From Scedosporium boydii (taxonomy: Eukaryota; Ascomycota; Sordariomycetes; Microascales; Microascaceae), in assembly GCA_002221725.1 (NCBI GenBank), contig NJFT01000071.1, positions 1 through 64,000 of the forward strand: a stretch of DNA of 64,000 nt, read 5' to 3'. The translations under genes and the position numbers were made by a program. Position 1 is the stretch's first letter. Every line of letters begins with the position of its first letter. The notes under the pieces are model-generated. The model was not told the DNA's origin. It ran no database searches and saw nothing but the letters and a program-made list of their open reading frames with translations. Positions 36,468 through 48,763 of the stretch are shown here, in pieces.

Positions 36468-37971
36468 ATGTATTCCACCCTCTTCGTCAACTTCACAAAC
36501 AGAAGCTGGCGACTCTCATTGTTTAGATCGCGACCGGGGCCACGCGTTCAACTCAACCCCGCCTCAACTCTAGCCGCTGGCAGGAACTCGACCCCCCGGC
36601 TCCGATATCTATTTATCGACGGCGCCGAGCCCATAGACAGATATGAGTGTGGAGGCTATCATCCAGTTCAAATCGGTCATGTGCTAGGTCCTTCGAGTCG
36701 GTACCTAGTTGTGCACAAACTTGGTTTTGGCGGTTATTCAACCTCATGGTTAGCGCGAGGCAGAGAGAGCCGTCGAAGACTCGTTGCGATGGTTGCTGCT
36801 GCAGCTCCTCAAGCCACCAATAGTATCGACGATGAAGAAAGAATATTACGGCGACTGCGGTCAGCTCAGGTTGACCTCCCAGGGAAGCTCCATGCAACCC
36901 GAGAATTGATCGATGCTTTCAGTCTTGACGGACCCAAGGGCACTCATAAGTGCCTTGTGACGGGACCTGGGCGTGCGAGTGTTCATGATTCGAGAGAAGC
37001 GTCATATTGGTTATTGTTCCAGCTAGAAGTCGCCCGTTCAATAGCCGCCCAGCTGATCTATGCTGTCCAATTTTTACATTCTCAAAATATTGTCCATGGA
37101 GGTACGTATGCCGCCTCCCTGTCCCACGAAGACCCACCCCATTTCATTGATGGACGAGAGTTGACACAGTGTGTTAGACTTGCATTTGGGGAATGCGCTT
37201 TTCCGCCTACCTTCACACATCTCGTACATTAGCCGGGAGCGTCTCTACGAACTTTACGGCGCTCCACGAAGCGAGCAAGTGAGGCGGCGTGACCAGACAG
37301 ACGAATCTCTCCCTCCCAATGTCCCTCGAATGGCGACCATACCAGTTTGGTTGGGAATCGCGAGCGACAAAGTACTTCTTTCAGAGTCACAAATCATGCT
37401 CACAGACTTCGGCGAGGCTTTTGATCCAACAAAAACTAAGCGCCTCTACAGCAATACTCTACCGACTCACCGGCCTCCCGAAGCCCTATTTGCCAGTGCA
37501 GAAAACCAGCCACTTTCCTTCTCTGCGGATGTTTAGACGCTTAGATACACACTCTAGGAGCTCATGGGTCAATGTCCGCCGTTCATTTCCTCCTATGGCT
37601 CGCCAGAAAGCGTTCTTGCTGACCAGATTGGAATCATTGGGCGTGAGAGTCTGCCAAATCGATGGTGGGGGCTGTGGGGAAATATGCGCAAAGAATACTT
37701 CCACGATCAGGGGCAACGGGTCGATGACGACAGTTACCCAGCGAGGACATGGAGCCAACGGTTCGAGTATCATGTCCAGGAACCAAGACGGGAGAAGGGG
37801 ATTTCCGAGTTCACAGATGATGAGAGAACGGCTTTTCTACGCATGATAAAGTCCATGCTAGTTTTTGAACCGAGCGAGAGGGCAAGCATGGATGATATAG
37901 CCGGCTGTGAGTGGGTGCGACGGTGGGCAAAAGCGGACTACACAAAAATGAGCAACGACGTACGGGAGTAG
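36468..37971 (+). pseudogene. SRPK-like serine kinase, disrupted by two in-frame TAG codons
   Basis: The N-terminal half reads as a fungal SRPK-like kinase: YHPVQIGHVLGPSSRYLVVH, the Gly loop KLGFGGYSTSWLAR, and, across a 76-nt intron (37102-37177), VHG-DLHLGNALF (catalytic loop). TDFGEAFDP follows. The activation-loop region SADV is then followed by TAG at 37534-37536 and a second TAG at 37555-37557. In the family both positions are Trp (WTL...WE). The frame continues intact to 37971 with GQCPPF, NRWWGLWGN and the C-terminal lobe. The ATP-binding Lys expected after the Gly loop (VAxK) is also replaced by VAMV. Both stops equal TGG to TAG changes. The gene starts 34 bp from the tRNA. A protein ending at 37533 would lack the C-lobe. 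Confidence 0.85.
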
Positions 37972-39622
37972 GAATATCGTACCGACATCGTTTGGCCCTC
38001 TCCATGAGATTGGGGCGAAACCTCATACCTCTATTTGAGAGCCACCGAAGACAGATTCAAGATGGCTAGAAGCAAACTTGACGGAGTCGGGCAGGAAACT
38101 TGAAGAAACAGCCTTTGTGGTGCCGCAGGTTCAAAACATCCACGAGCCCATTCCAAGACACCCCAGGACAGTGAAATCGCACGAATTTCAACCACATTCG
38201 TCAAGCTATCTGGCGAAGCGACTCCAGAAGCGAATAAAACGGAAGGAGTAAAACAGTCAAACAGGACGGTTCGGAGAGTTTCGGAAGCACAGGAACTCAT
38301 GGATGTGGCAGTTAAGTGTGTCAGTGAGGGCAGCCTCGCTGAACGATGAACGCTGCAAGTCGTGATTAATCCCCCAGTTTGCGTAAACGTACAACAGCCC
38401 AAGCTCTGTCGATGGGGATGCCTATCACAATAGCACCGCCCACACTTCAGCGAACCTGGTAATAATCCGGATGTTTGCCGATATATCCCTCCTTTCCAAT
38501 TCACTTTCCATCAAAAGGGATGTCGTAATCGACGGCCATAGTCTTGAAGAGAGATGTGACATATCCTCGTGCACAAGAGGTGGCGGTAAGGGTGGAAATA
38601 TGCAGGGCTCACTCCTTTGCAGACGGTCGCAGGCCGCGGAAGCCGTCAAGGCGGCAGGAATATCACTTTGATGTTAGCCATGTCTACCTTTGGAATGAAA
38701 TCCCATGCCAGCTGTGTTCTCAAATGAGCTGAATACACACTCTCGATATGGTGAATCCCGTTGCTACCCGGACCTTTGAAGTACCTTTATCCCTACCAGA
38801 AATGCCCAGTAGCTCAGGTCGGCAGAGAGGAGGTAAGCTGAGGAGAGGTAAGCTGAGGCCGAGCTACCACATGCTCTTGAACGCACCCCCACGCCCAGTC
38901 ACAAGCCCTACCTTTGCGTGGTGCAATGTGTCAGACACGTCGCTCGTATGACTCGCTGACAGGACTTCGACTGGAAACATCTACTGATGAATCTCTTTCT
39001 GGGCGGGGAGCCGGTCGGACAACTCGAAGAAAAAGCAAAAGAAAACGAGTAAAAGCGGCGACGCCAACGAGTTTACGGGTCATGCCCCGCACGAGGCGCG
39101 ACATGATGTCGCGCGACCGTATGGGTTCGCCGATACCAATCGAGATATGACGGACAAGATTGCGTTTTCACTCGAGTCGAAGAATCGACCGCTCGCTACA
39201 CCGGGTAGCCATTTTTGATCAGAAGTGTTCAGCCCAGATGCAACGACGCCACACTTGGCACAGTCTTTGCCCAGGCCACTTTTCAAAGTTCCAATGACAA
39301 TCATCCTCCTAAGCTTCCGGAGTAACACGACAGCGAGACATGCCGCACGGAGAGATTCGGGGATTGTTACTCATATCTATGGGGGTAAAGGAGTTGTTCG
39401 GGAGGATTCATTCTCCCGCAGGCTCACTGCAAGAGAGTGTTGATCAGCCGCATGCTCCCGCCCCCTTCTAGGACACTAACCGGTTCCTCCGGAGAGAATA
39501 TAAAATGAAACAAAATAGCTTGAGGGATAATTATACATCAAACTAGGAGACCTGGTGTTCTATGCCAGGTGTTCTCTGCCACTTCGTTGCCATACTTTAT
39601 AATCAAGACCAAGACCCACAAC
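37972..39622. other. Gene-poor 1.65 kb with coding-like fragments
   Basis: No complete gene is visible. On the + strand a fragment around 38160-38345 reads like real protein (ARISTTFVKLSGEATPEANK) but has no start, stop context or domain. A 19-bp perfect hairpin GCGCGACAT-G-ATGTCGCGC lies at 39096-39114. These may be remains of deleted genes. Confidence 0.4.
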
Positions 39623-41029
39623 ATGCGTCTTTCACATGTGTTTCTTCATTTCCTTGCCGCGGTTTCTGCCGTGAGTGCACGACAAAAGCCAAGACTATAA
39701 GCCTTGGAGCGAGACGTCGCCATCATCGGTGGTGGAGCGTCCAGGACGTTCGCAGCCGTCAGACTCGCGGATCAGGGCCGCTCTGTGGCTTTAATCGAAA
39801 GAGAGGATCATCTAGGTGGACACACAGTCACCTACAAGGATCCCGATACGGGAATACCACTGAATATGGGCGTCATTTTCTATCATGACCTCCCGGTTGT
39901 CCGAGACTTCTTTAGCCATCTCGGCGTTGAAGTCAGGAAGGCGACCCTAGCGAGCGGCGTCGTCCAGTACTTCGACTTCTCCACCAGTCGTGCGGTCCCA
40001 GGTTTCGAGCCCGCAGACCCAGTGGCCCTTGGAACTGCACTTCAAAACTACCTCCAGATTTTGGCCACGCGCTATCCCAATATTTCTTTGGCATATGATC
40101 TCCCCGACCCCGTCCCTGACGAGCTTCTCAAGCCATATTCTGAGTTTATCGACGCGAACGGCCTGCAGCCAATTGTACAGCTAGCCAATACCGTTGCTGG
40201 CGCAAACGGAAACCTGTGGGGGCGTCCTGCATTGTATGGAATCAAGGCTCTAAGTCCGTTGCTCATACAAGCCGTCAATAATGGTTTTGTCAATGTGGCA
40301 TCAGGCGATAATCTCGATCTCTACCGCGGAGCAGAGAAGTTGTTGGGCGACAATGTTTTCTTTAGCTCAACAGTTACTCGCGTCGAGAGGAATCGCAAAG
40401 GTGTTAAAGTGTCGGTGGACACGCCAGAGGGCCAGGTTATTGTCAAGGCAAAGAAATTACTTGTCGCGATTCCACCGATCAAGAACTCCCTCCAAGACAT
40501 CGGGTTAGATCCAACCACAGACGAATCACGCCTCTTCAGTCAATTCAAAGCCTTTCCCTATAGCGCAGCTGTCTTCACCAATAGCGGTACGAATGAGAAT
40601 ACCACCCTGGCCAATGTTGGAACGGATACCCCGTACCACCTTCTAAATCTCCCAGGTTCTTACTCCTACAACACCGAGCCAGGCACCAACAAAGTCAAGG
40701 TCTTCACCGGCGGCATCGAGAGTGGTATCGGTTTCTCAGAGGAAGAAATCACGGAACTCATCACGGGGGAGCTAAGCAACCTTGCAGCGGCTGGAAATAT
40801 CGGAGAGGGTACTCCCGAGTTCAAGTTCTTCGTCAAACATAGCCCCTTCCATGTTCACGTGTCCTCCAACGCTATCGGGAAGGGGTTCTATAAGAAACTC
40901 TATGAGCTGGAAGGCTTGACGAATACATTTTGGACTGGAGCTACGTTTGTTGATGAAGATAGTTCTCTGATTTGGGCATGGTCGGAGGAGTATCTTGTGC
41001 CTCAGATCCTGGAGTCTCTGTCCGGGTGA
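39623..41029 (+). pseudogene. Secreted flavin amine-oxidase-like protein with an in-frame stop
   Basis: An ATG at 39623 encodes a signal peptide (MRLSHVFLHFLAAVSAVSA). The same frame meets TAA at 39698-39700 and then continues uninterrupted for 442 codons: ERDVAIIGGGASRTFAAVRL (FAD Rossmann), IEREDHLGGHTVTY, then the body of an NAD(P)-binding/amine-oxidase-like flavoprotein to TGA at 41027-41029. No intron of acceptable length removes the stop. The dinucleotide motif GxGxxG is also damaged: GGGAS is followed by Arg where Gly is expected. Together these suggest a recent pseudogene. Alternatively translation starts downstream of the stop and the product is cytosolic, but no well-placed ATG exists there. 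Confidence 0.75.
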
Positions 41030-41158
41030 TCACATTAATGCCGCAGGCCCACCTCCTAGAAAGATATTATATTGCCATTTCAATTCCTCGCCTCGCTCTA
41101 TGAAATTACCGTTAGTATAGTATTTTCCTTCCCGTCTCGATGACGTTACTTCGTAAAT
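41030..41158. other. Short convergent spacer
   Basis: About 130 bp between the stop of the flavoprotein gene and the stop of the enolase gene. It presumably holds overlapping 3' UTRs. Nothing else was seen. Confidence 0.5.
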
Positions 41159-42736
<1,578 letters not shown>

Positions 42737-43757
42737 GGTGAATGAGTATGCGACAATGCTCAAAATGATGTGCAATTTTGATGACCCGAGTAGCCAGATG
42801 GTTAAGATGAAACAGCTGCCTACAGGATTTACGGAAGAGGATGATATTTAATACTGTCATCGAAGGTCAACTCATGGTAATGATAAGATCTTCCATCGAC
42901 GCAGAACCGAAAACTACTCCGCTGATTCGCTATCCTTTCAGCACGGAACAAGCGGCACAACCGGATTTGAAGGATAAACCGGATGCAACGTGGGAAACAA
43001 TTCGGGTAGCGCTCCACCGATGGTGGGATCGGCTTCGTCATGACAGAAAGAGCGAAGACGGAGCCGATGAGACATAACTTTGCCACCCTGCCGAGCTAGT
43101 ATGAACATGCCACCCACCAAAGGGGTAAATTAAATTCAAACGTCGCTAACATACCTCTTTTAGACTTCGGTCCCGAGCGCTATTACTTCAAGTGACCTGA
43201 TATAGCTACCAAACAGAATGTAGATTTACCTGATGGATCACTGAGGGAGATAGATACAGTGGCTTGGGGGGGGGGGGGGGGGGGGGGGTACATTCCTACA
43301 CTGACAGATGGCGCGATCTTCTATGGCAGTACACCTCGTCCGTTGTGGAAGAGGGGTACACGGCATCTTTCCAGCCATCAAGGTAAACCTACCATTCAAC
43401 TTCATGACGTAGGCAGACGATCTCATTAGTCCGGGCGGAACACCGATTGGACATGAACGGAGAATCTATGGCGATGCAACCCACAGTCTGACGCTGATGA
43501 GTCTGTTCTCCTCTATATACTCCCTTCATTTTCCAATGATATAATCGTTGATCTCAATCCAGGCACCAGAGACCGTATTATGCGTACATAGGATGCAGAA
43601 ATTTACCGTCGTCATCTAGTCATATGTTCTTAGCTCGATCGGCCCCGTTTTTTTAAGTCATTTCTCACTCCCTGACCGATACATTTTAACGTCTGATTTT
43701 ATTTTAACTCCCTCATAGGTGGAGGCTTTGCGTGACACGATTGGTTGAGCGACTATC
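42737..43757. other. Divergent intergenic region with poly-G tract
   Basis: About 1 kb between the enolase and ATPase starts, which are divergently transcribed. A G-run of about 24 bases lies at 43265-43288. No gene is supported; the 78-codon frame at 42841-43077 overlaps an opposite-strand frame and has no domain. Confidence 0.5.
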
Positions 43758-46700
43758 ATGGGTCGGTTTCTTCACAAACGTTCCAAAAACTCGGCAACAG
43801 ATGTCGAGGCTACTGCCTCTCATGGGCAACAGTCAAACGACAGCGACCAGACGACTTTCCCCAATCTAGGAGAGTACCCTGCCCTGGACCGATATATTAG
43901 CATCTACCGCGAAGACGTCACACAGCCCAGCGGTGATGCCGAAGGGGGCAAGCGCAAGAGAAGATGGTGGGATTTCTGGAAAGTGTTTCAACACTTAACA
44001 GACAAGGTACCAGCTCAAAAAGTCCAAGATGTGCCTGATGCGTGGCTTAAAACTGAGATCGGCGCCGGACTCTCGCGGGCTGAAGTTCTGGAAAGGCGGA
44101 AAGTTTACGGATGGAACGAGCTCACGACTGAAAAGGTCAATCCATTCTTTAAGTTCATAACTTATTTCCAAGGCCCTATCCTCTATGGTATGCCCCATCC
44201 TAGCCTTAGACCCTGTTGCCAGAGATCGCCTATTAACGAGTGTGGCTGTTAGTTATGGAAGTGGCAGCCCTGTTGGCCGCCGGACTGAGCGACTGGATAG
44301 ACTTTGGGGTCATCTTAGCCATCTTGTTTCTCAACGCCTTTGTTGGGTTTTACCAGGAGAAGCAGGCCGCAGATGTGGTAGCCAGCCTCAAAGGAGACAT
44401 CGCCTTGCGTTGCAATGTCGTCCGGGACGGGGTCGAGCAGAACATTTTGTCACGAGAGCTTGTGCCAGGTGATATCGTGATAATCCGAGAGGGGGACACA
44501 GTTCCTGGAGACGCGCGTCTCATATGCGATTATAACCATCCCGAGGACGAGGCGATCTTTCGAGAATTAGCAGCGGACGAGAGGTTGGGAGACGACACCC
44601 ACGAAAAGCTCCAGGAGAATGCAGAGAAGGAGGCAGAAAAGGAGGCAGAAAAGGAGGCAGAGAATGAGGGAGAGGAATCATCCGAAAATGGCGAACAAAG
44701 CAGCCCCATTCATTCTCGGTCGCCGACTTCAATTGGTCCCCGATATCATGCCTTGGTGGCTGTTGATCAATCAGCCATAACAGGGGAATCGCTCGCCGTT
44801 GAAAAGTACATGGGCGAAATTGTGTACTACACCACGGGCTGTAGACGTGGCAGGGCATACGGAGTCGTTGTGGCATCTGCAAGACGGTCATTCGTTGGCC
44901 GCACGGCGGAGCTTGTGCAAGGCGCTAGGGACCAGGGCCACTTCAAGGCTGTGATGGATAGCATTGGCACATCCTTGCTGGTGTTGGTGATGTTTTGGAT
45001 CCTGGCCGCTTGGATTGGGGGTTTCTATCACAATCTCTCCATCGCGACGCCTGGATCGCAGAACTTGCTGCACTATGCCCTTATCCTTCTGATCATTGGC
45101 GTTCCCGTCGGTCTTCCCGTCGTGACAACAACTACACTTGCTGTTGGTGCAGCGTACCTAGCCAAGCAAAAGGCCATTGTTCAAAAACTGACTGCCATCG
45201 AGTCTTTGGCGGTATGTACATTGCCGATGATCTTTCCCTGTCGCTGTGTGCCATTGAGTGGCTAACAAATGTTCGTTCAATCCAGGGCGTGGACATCCTG
45301 TGTTCGGATAAAACAGGAACACTAACAGCAAATAAGCTATCTATTTCCGAACCATTTGTCACGGCAGGCCAGGATGTGAACTGGATGATGGCCGTCGCCG
45401 CACTTGCCTCCTCACACAGTCTCTCGTCTCTCGACCCCATTGACAAAGCTACAATCTTGACACTGAAGCGATATCCAAAGGCACGCGAGATTTTGCGCCA
45501 AGGTTGGGAGACGGTGAAGTTCCATCCCTTTGACCCAGTCTCGAAAAAGATCACAACAGAATGCGTGCTCGGAGCTGACACGTATATATGTGCAAAGGGT
45601 GCCCCCAATGCTATCCTGAGACTCATGACCCCTCCGGAAGAAGACGCCAGGAAATACAAGGAGAAGGTCCAAGACTTCGCTCACCGCGGTTTTCGTTCTC
45701 TTGGAGTAGCCGTTAAGAAAAATGACGAAGATTGGACTCTTCTGGGCCTGCTGTCGATGTTTGACCCGCCGCGCGAGGATACCGCACAAACGATCCTGGA
45801 GGCTGGACAGCTTGGGGTGCCAGTAAAGATGCTGACTGGAGATGCTATTGCCATCGCCAAGGAGACGTGCAAGATGCTATCTCTGGGCACTAAAGTTTAC
45901 AACTCCGAGAGATTGATGCGAGGAGGGTTGGCTGGAAGCGTCCAGCGGGATCTTGTGGAACGAGCCGACGGATTTGCGGAAGTATTCCCGGAGCACAAGT
46001 ACGCTGTTGTGAGCATGCTCCAAGAGCGAGGACATCTCACCGCAATGACCGGAGACGGCGTGAACGATGCACCATCTCTCAAAAAGGCAGATTGCGGCAT
46101 AGCAGTCGAGGGGGCGTCAGAAGCCGCTCAGGCTGCGGCTGATATTGTGTTTCTCGCGCCTGGCTTGAGCACGATCGTCTTGGCCATCAAGACATCACGC
46201 CAGATATTTCAGCGCATGAAAGCCTATGTTCAGTACCGAATTGCACTGTGTATCCATCTCGAGCTGTATCTGACGCTCTCGATGATCATCATCAACGAGA
46301 CTGTTGCGGTCGATCTCGTCGTTTTCCTCGCCCTCTTTGCCGACGTCGCTACTATTGCTGTGGCCTATGACAATGCGCACTGGGAACCCCGACCAGTTGA
46401 ATGGCAACTACCGAAGGTTTGGGTGGTGAGCGTCGTCCTGGGCTTTCTTCTTGCAGCGGGAACATGGATCATACGGGGGACAATGTTTCTTTCGCATGGC
46501 GGCGTGGTTCAGAACTTTGGATCCGTCCAGGAAGTCCTGTTTCTGGAGATTGCGCTGACGCAGAATTGGCTAATATTTGTCACCCGAGGTGGCAGAACAT
46601 GGCCCTCGGTGCGACTCGTCCTCGCCATTTTGATCGTCGATGTTATCTCCACGCTTTTCTGCTTGTTTGGCTGGTTGGCCGGGTCGGCGCAGAGAACCTC

Positions 46701-46998
46701 GCCGCTCGATGTCTGGCATCAGAGAGGGGACGGATGGACAGACATAGTAACTGTGGTGGTCATCTGGCTCTACTCGTTCGGCGTCATTGTCTTCATTGCC
46801 GTCATCTATCTGATCCTGAACCGGATTAGTTGGCTCAATGATCTTGGGAGGAAGAGCCGGAGTCATAGGGACACTATTGTGGAGAATATGCTTGGCCACC
46901 TTCAGAAGTTGGCACTTGAGCATGAGAAGGATGATCGACTGGGCAGGGACAGGTACATACTTGCAGAGAAGTCCGCTGAGGAGGAAGAGGAGCTATGA
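43758..46998 (+). CDS. Plasma-membrane H+-ATPase (P3A-type), Pma1-like
   Basis: Three exons (introns 44188-44252 and 45212-45285) encode 1,033 aa. P-type motifs: actuator ITGES, phosphorylation site CSDKTGTLT, nucleotide-binding KGAPNAIL, hinge MTGDGVNDAP. In membrane helix 6, LFADVATIAVAYDNA holds the Asp that carries the proton in yeast Pma1. The enzyme pumps H+ out of the cell with ATP and energises nutrient uptake. It is longer than Pma1 because of an N-terminal hydrophilic extension and an acidic, repetitive insert in the actuator domain (EKEAEKEAEKEAENEGEE, about 44615-44700), encoded by a 12-bp tandem repeat. The C-terminus is Glu-rich (EKSAEEEEEL) and lacks an obvious Pma1-type autoinhibitory tail. 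Probably an accessory paralogue, not the essential copy. Confidence 0.93.
44622..44664 (+). repeat. 12-bp tandem repeat in coding sequence
   Basis: About three copies of GAGAAGGAGGCA/GAAAAGGAGGCA in frame encode repeated Glu-Lys-Glu-Ala within the actuator domain of the ATPase. The unit length is a multiple of three, so copy-number change would alter the acidic insert without breaking the frame. Confidence 0.75.
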
Positions 46999-47380
46999 CC
47001 CTAGTGGAGGATATCACGATACGTTGTCAGTCTTCGGAATATACCCGTCGGAGATTCGCTCACGATGTACAATCTTAGCTTCCCAGGGAGTATTCTAGCA
47101 GGTTCCGGCGGTTGTTTTCATTCTACTCGTTGCCCAGATAATGCATGAACGAACCCCGCTACATCAAGCGTTTGATGTATCACGGATAAGTATGATGGAT
47201 TTCTAGCTTCGCCTGAGTTCTCTAGTACAGATTGTACGAACTGTACGGAGGCAGGGGCGACTGTATCCTCGAGACTCGTCAATCCGTAAGGTGATGGGAG
47301 AGCTTAGAACATACAAAAAGTCGCACGCAAGCTTAGGAGAATACTTCCTATTTTAGAATCTGAGCGAAATAATTTTGCTT
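46999..47380. other. Convergent intergenic region
   Basis: About 380 bp between the stops of the ATPase and the DUF3632 gene. No gene or repeat was recognised; presumably 3' UTRs. Confidence 0.5.
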
Positions 47381-48403
47381 CTAGTCCTTTACTGGTGTCC
47401 GAGCATCTGTCACAGACTTCGCCTTCGCCAGAGCGTCCCGGATGATCTCCATGGTCTCCCGGTCGGACTCAGAACACGCTGTTTGCGCCTGCTCAAGAGC
47501 ATGCACCCAGATATCCCACCTCTCGTAGTTAAAGCCCTTCCATTCCTTCTCCTTATACTGTGAGCCTGGCTTGGAAAAGAAGTCACTCTCTGGCGGGATG
47601 TCGTTCTCGACGAAATACCACAGGGCATCCGCGGCGTAGGAGAACCACAAGCACGCCACCCGAAGCGTAGTCGTACCGATAATTTCGAGAGGCTGGATAT
47701 CGCCCTCAAACGCGGCTCGCAAGGACCACAGTGCGATGTGTGCAAATGAGAGTGGGCTGCCCGGCCCGGGAGGCCTAGCAGCGGAGGTAAGCCGAGCCGC
47801 GAATGCCACTAAGTTTATCCACCGCTGTTTCTTCTCTTCTTCTAACCCCAGGTCATCGGCGCCTACAAGAAAGAAAAATGCCGGTTAGCCGCTAGGACGT
47901 AGGTTCGATTCCCATTCAACACTTCGCCTACGTGAATGTATTCCCCAGACGCCACCCCAGCCCGAGGCAGTCTCCATTCCCGAAGCACCCAAGCGCTCTC
48001 CTCAGGTGTGGCTAGCGCTTCTACGGAGAAGCATATCATCAATCCACACTGTCCCCCCGTCATGCGTCACTGGCTCGTTTGATTCGGGGTCGAGTTCTGT
48101 TTGTATATAGAGCTGGCTAGCAAACTCTACCAGTCTATCTTGATTGCGTGGCTCGGTTCGGCAGGCGAGTTGGACGAGGACGTCGGCAACACAGTCGGGT
48201 AAGATACCCGCAAGCTCGGGTTTACCTTTATTTGCCACGGCAGGAAGTCTGTCTCTGTTCGCTTCGATTTCTGTGAGGAGTAGATTATGGATCCGCTCGA
48301 GAGTCTCCTGCGCGGTGAACGCCGTGGCCGGCTGCTCAGTGAGTTTGTTGAGAGTCTGGAAGACTTCTGTGCTTTCGAAAGCTGCCCAGGTAAACCCACC
48401 CAT
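47381..48403 (-). pseudogene. DUF3632 family protein, probably frame-disrupted
   Basis: The C-terminal 150 residues match the DUF3632 pattern: QRWINLVAFAARL, FAHIALWSLRAAFE, ACLWFSYAADALWYF and GFNYERWDIWVHALEQ. An upstream exon opens at MGGFTWAAFESTEVFQTLNK (ATG at 48401-48403; 48541 also possible) and reads to NEPVTHDGGTVWIDD. The acceptor at about 47862 (TTGTAG, CTAAC branch upstream) demands a phase that the visible middle exon cannot supply. The frame continuous with exon 1 meets a TGA near 48002-48004. The frame reading ESAWVLREWRLP enters the next exon out of phase. I therefore suspect an indel or nonsense change, though an unrecognised intron is possible. Function of DUF3632 is unknown. 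Confidence 0.6.
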
Positions 48404-48763
48404 GGCCGAAAATATGAGTCGAGGTAAAGATGGATCGAAACTGCAGCGCTTCCTCGAGGAGAGCTGGCACAACGCGGCCCTGATATGTTGTGGCCTGGAA
48501 CCTGCAGGGAACTTCAAAAGTGTCTGTGCGTTGTGGAACATCAAGCGAGGCGCGGCTCATCTCATGGTCCTGCGCCATAAGGCAGTCTCAGATTCCTACG
48601 AGACTGCCCACTTCTCGCCGTCTCAAGGCCGTACCGATGAATACGCAGCCTGATCCGAGTATGCTATTCGAGCAAGAAACTTATTTTATCCATATAATCT
48701 GCCAATAGTGTGAGGATAAAAAGCGCCGAACAGCGACCATCGGGACCAACACCCTCAAGTTGA
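48404..48763. other. Divergent intergenic region
   Basis: About 360 bp between the likely start of the DUF3632 gene and the kinase relic. Part of it may be 5' coding sequence of the DUF3632 gene if the start at 48541 is used. Nothing else was seen. Confidence 0.4.

Noticed and set aside
47900..47925. tRNA B-box-like GGTTCGATTCC
   Set aside because: The flanking T stem does not pair and no D or acceptor arm exists.
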